Shown here: piece after piece, positions 61,608 to 64,000 of the stretch
Layout of the letters: every line of letters begins with the position of its first letter
Position numbering within the stretch: the stretch's first letter is position 1
Assembly: GCF_002844575.1 (NCBI RefSeq)
Contig: NZ_PIQO01000016.1
Coordinates: 55,152-119,151 of the forward strand
Source: Heyndrickxia camelliae
GTDB lineage: Bacteria > Bacillota > Bacilli > Bacillales > Bacillaceae_C
Reading direction: 5' to 3'
Length of the DNA: 64,000 bases
Made by a program: the position numbers and the translations under genes
The notes under the pieces: generated by a model
Seen by the model: only the letters and a program-made list of their open reading frames with translations
What the model was told of the DNA's origin: nothing
Databases searched by the model: none

Positions 61608-63101
61608 TTACTCTTTCTCTTTTCCTGATTCATCCATTTTTTCTAATATATTATTTCTTTCCTCTTTCCACCAAATTGCCTCTTGAGGATTTTCCAAAAT
61701 CTCTGCAATCTCATGTTTTTCCTCCACTGCAGGTGCGGAGCCCCGCAACGCTTTTCCGGTAGTTTCCTTTACAAAAATCATGGTAATAATACCAATTAGG
61801 CAAGCAGCCATAATGTAATAAGCTGGAATCATCTTGTTATCTGTTACCTTTATTAACCATGCCAAAACCAATGGAGTTGTACCGCCAAATAAAGAAACGG
61901 AAATATTAAAGGTAATGGCTAATGCAACATATCTTACTTGTGTAAAAAACAAGGAAGGCAGCATGGATGGCATAGTCGCTTCAAAAGTGGCTAATAGAAT
62001 AGCCAATATCATTAGTCCCAAAAAAACCATCCAATTACTCCCACTTTCAATCATCTTAAACGAAGGAATGGACAGAAGAATGACCCCAATCAAACCTCCT
62101 AAAATAATGCGCTTATTCCCAATCCGATCACTAAAATAACCCATGAGTAAAACAATCGGAATCATGATAAACATAACAATCAGAATCAACAAAAGACCCT
62201 TCGTTTCTTCATAACCTAAAACAACATTTAAATAAGATGGCATATAAGATAGCAGCATATAATCCACAACATTAAAAAATAAAACTAAGACCATCCCTTT
62301 CAGAAGCTGAGGCCAATGAAAAACAAATACCTTCTTTATTAATCCTTTCTCATTTTCTTTCGGTTTGCCCTCATTCATCGCTTCAAAGATAGGCGTCTCC
62401 TCTAAATTATTTCTTAAATAAAGACCAATAAGACCTATCGGTGCGGCAATGAAGAATGGAATACGCCATCCCCAATCAAGCATTTTTTCTGGTCCGAGAA
62501 TAAAACTTAGAATCGTCACAATCCCAGATCCAGCGATATATCCAACTAATGTACCTACCTCTAACCCGCTTGATAAAAATCCCCTTTTTTTATCGGGGGA
62601 GGATTCTACGATGAACGTCATAGCACCTGAATATTCACCGCCTGTAGAAAATCCCTGGACCAATCTGGCCAAAAGCAAAAGAATAGGAGCTAGATTTCCA
62701 ATCTTTGCATAGCCCGGTATTAAGCCCATACTTAAAGTGGCCAGAGACATTAACACTAATGTGATGGTTAAGATTTTTTTTCGTCCTAATTTATCACCCA
62801 ACATACCAAAAAACATTCCACCTAGAGGACGAACGATAAACGCCACGGCAAAGGTGGCAAATGAATACACGATTTGGAGTGGCCCTGTCACACCTGTAAA
62901 AAACACCTTTCCTATGGTCACAGCCAAATAAGAATAAATTCCAAAATCAAACCACTCCATCGCATTTCCAAGGGCGGTAGCCACCACCGCTTTTTTGGCT
63001 GCATCTGTATCCACAATGGTTATATCATCTTTTTTTAACCTTCTTTTAGACTTTTTTCTAGTTCCCGACCATTTTTCCACGTTATCAACCAATTGTCTCA
63101 C
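61608..63101 (-). CDS. MFS transporter of the metabolite:H+ symporter (ProP-like) family
   Basis: This protein of about 497 aa has 12 membrane segments after a basic N-terminal extension of about 35 residues. MHS marks: GNAMEWFDFGIYSYLAVTIGKVFF (45-68), RPLGGMFFGMLGDKLGRKK between helices 2 and 3, and VQGFSTGGEYSGAMTFIVE in helix 4. Family members import proline/glycine betaine, citrate or other carboxylates; it lacks the long C-terminal coiled coil of osmosensing E. coli ProP. The start is GTG 63101 (AAGGAA upstream), or possibly the nearby TTG at 63092. Confidence 0.88.
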   Translation of the reverse strand: MRQLVDNVEKWSGTRKKSKRRLKKDDITIVDTDAAKKAVVATALGNAMEWFDFGIYSYLAVTIGKVFFTGVTGPLQIVYSFATFAVAFIVRPLGGMFFGMLGDKLGRKKILTITLVLMSLATLSMGLIPGYAKIGNLAPILLLLARLVQGFSTGGEYSGAMTFIVESSPDKKRGFLSSGLEVGTLVGYIAGSGIVTILSFILGPEKMLDWGWRIPFFIAAPIGLIGLYLRNNLEETPIFEAMNEGKPKENEKGLIKKVFVFHWPQLLKGMVLVLFFNVVDYMLLSYMPSYLNVVLGYEETKGLLLILIVMFIMIPIVLLMGYFSDRIGNKRIILGGLIGVILLSIPSFKMIESGSNWMVFLGLMILAILLATFEATMPSMLPSLFFTQVRYVALAITFNISVSLFGGTTPLVLAWLIKVTDNKMIPAYYIMAACLIGIITMIFVKETTGKALRGSAPAVEEKHEIAEILENPQEAIWWKEERNNILEKMDESGKEKE

Positions 63102-63241
63102 CTAAATTCCTTTTCAAAATCAAATCATAATGTTATTTTGAGCAGGCTTCTACTATGCTATTCAGATGAAATTTCTTCTTCATGTTTTTACATTAGACAC
63201 ATACTATTTTTAATAAACGAATACCCCGGAGCAAATAATAA

Positions 63242-63266
63242 GGGAACCATACCAATAACGGTTCCC
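63242..63266 (-). terminator. Hairpin downstream of the universal stress gene
   Basis: GGGAACC and GGTTCCC form a 7-bp stem with an 11-nt loop; a T5 run follows on the plus strand and TTATTATTT on the minus strand. It lies 76 bp after the stop of the usp gene. Confidence 0.55.
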
Positions 63267-63342
63267 ATTTTTCATAGTCTAGATTTATTTCTGCTCATTT
63301 TTGCTCTTTGTCTATCCATTAAGAAATTATTTCGTAAAACGA

Positions 63343-63846
63343 TTATTTTACTACGAGAACATCCATCTCCGCGTTTTTCATAATTGTTTCACTTACACTT
63401 CCTACTAATAGTTTTTTCAATAGTCCTTTTCCACTATTCCCAACAATAATTAAATCAACATGATGCTCGATTGCGAAATCACATAAGTCTGTACTAGGCT
63501 TTCCATCTAATGCTTTGAATTCTGCAGGTACACCTTGATAATTTAAAAAGGATCTTGCATGGTCTAAAATATATTCCGTAGAATCATGAAAGTTCTCTTT
63601 ACCGTTCTTTGGCATTTCTTCTTCGCGCAATATCATTCTTACAGGATATACACCTCCATTAGGAGTAGGACCAATAGGGTAATTTAAATGATATTGATCA
63701 AATGCAAGATTATTTGTATATTCTTGAATAACATGCGCTACCGTTATTTTACTTTCAGGATTCATGGAGTAAAATTGTGCTGCTCTTTCTAATGCTTTTA
63801 CACTGTCTCTGGAATCATCAAAACCGATAAGGATATGCTTATACAT
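63343..63846 (-). CDS. Universal stress protein (UspA family)
   Basis: This 167-residue single-domain UspA protein has ILIGFDDSRDSVKALERA at the N-terminus and the ATP-binding motif GNSGKGLLKKLLVGSVSE (about 137-154) near the end. It has an insertion (about 45-85, LAFDQYHLNYPIGPTPNGGVY) that makes it longer than the usual 140-150 aa, as in Bacillus YxiE-like proteins. Such proteins bind ATP and support survival in stress or stationary phase. Neighbours give no functional clue. Confidence 0.9.
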   Translation of the reverse strand: MYKHILIGFDDSRDSVKALERAAQFYSMNPESKITVAHVIQEYTNNLAFDQYHLNYPIGPTPNGGVYPVRMILREEEMPKNGKENFHDSTEYILDHARSFLNYQGVPAEFKALDGKPSTDLCDFAIEHHVDLIIVGNSGKGLLKKLLVGSVSETIMKNAEMDVLVVK

Positions 63847-63970
63847 TTCTAGCTTCCTTTCATTTTTTCTGACTTATCTTTTTATACCCGTTTTTATTGA
63901 CTAAAAAACATTAGTAAAAGCTTTTTAGTGTAATTCACCCCGTAACTATACCATCGTGAAAATAAAAATA

Positions 63971-63986
63971 GAGGCTGGGACATAAC
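63971..63986 (+). repeat. Start of a GAGGCTGGGACATAAC-type intergenic sequence, cut by the window end
   Basis: GAGGCTGGGACATAAC is a sequence I recognise from many intergenic regions of Firmicutes, often next to transcription ends. Only its first bases are visible here. Confidence 0.35.
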
Positions 63987-64000
63987 TAGCTTCAAATAAT

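Noticed and set aside
1..64000. CRISPR arrays, tRNA or rRNA genes, prophage, transposases
   Set aside because: No regularly spaced direct repeats, no cloverleaf or rRNA-like sequence and no transposase or phage protein was seen on either strand.

Overview
The window comes from a low-GC, endospore-forming member of the Bacillaceae. The evidence is three sporulation-type genes (racA, cdaS, a yaaH/sleL-like lytic enzyme), AGGAGG-type ribosome sites, frequent TTG and GTG starts, and gene families close to those of Bacillus subtilis. I infer a Bacillus/Niallia-like genome and cannot name the species. I saw no rRNA or tRNA gene, CRISPR array, transposase or prophage. Intergenic repeats, decayed genes and catabolic islands sit between ordinary housekeeping genes.

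Layout. 0.2-3.3 kb: MarR-controlled multidrug efflux pair. 3.5-4.1 kb: racA behind a sigma-H-like promoter. 4.2-8.4 kb: cutC, a glycosylasparaginase, a thiolase and an acyl-CoA dehydrogenase broken by one amber codon. 8.9-16 kb: threonine-aldolase-like enzyme, methyltransferase, htpG with a perfect CIRCE operator, glycerate kinase, rRNA m5C methyltransferase and a SLAP-domain protein. 16-19 kb: a membrane protein with a toxin-44-like C-terminus, an N-terminally truncated STAS protein and proline dehydrogenase. 19-35 kb: a large beta-mannan/glucomannan oligosaccharide locus. 35-40 kb: spore lytic enzyme, CdaS diadenylate cyclase and a GGDEF-EAL protein. 40.7-41.7 kb: decayed formylglycine-generating-enzyme gene. 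41.9-44.7 kb: PepC peptidase and a K+ channel subunit. 45.2-50.4 kb: qoxABCD quinol oxidase and a heme A synthase-like gene. 50.5-55.4 kb: assorted small genes, two of them broken. 55.4-60.1 kb: a D-tagatose-type PTS operon with an RpiR regulator. 60.2-63.8 kb: YcdB-like protein, MHS-type transporter and a universal stress protein.

How the genes work together. The mannan locus has an ABC importer (lipoprotein plus two permeases, no ATPase), a cytoplasmic GH113 mannanase, a cellobiose/mannobiose 2-epimerase, a CE7 deacetylase, a GH36 alpha-galactosidase, a GH1 enzyme with 6-phospho-beta-glucosidase features and a BglK-like ROK kinase. Together they suggest import of decorated oligosaccharides, debranching, epimerisation to cellobiose-like disaccharides, intracellular phosphorylation, then phospho-hydrolysis. 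The same sequence TTGTATATACTT (or a one- or two-mismatch form) lies in the core promoters of at least four transcription units of the locus, two of them with a cre site, which points to joint control by the local GntR-family regulator and CcpA.

A 13-bp palindrome (GGTGCCWGGCACC) with TGTCCAC/GTGGACA arms occurs in five places in the first 37 kb. In one place it supplies the last codons and the stop of the ROK kinase gene. The window also holds several genes caught in decay: an in-frame amber, a T7-run frameshift, a multi-frameshift gene, a MerR remnant and a 5'-truncated STAS gene.
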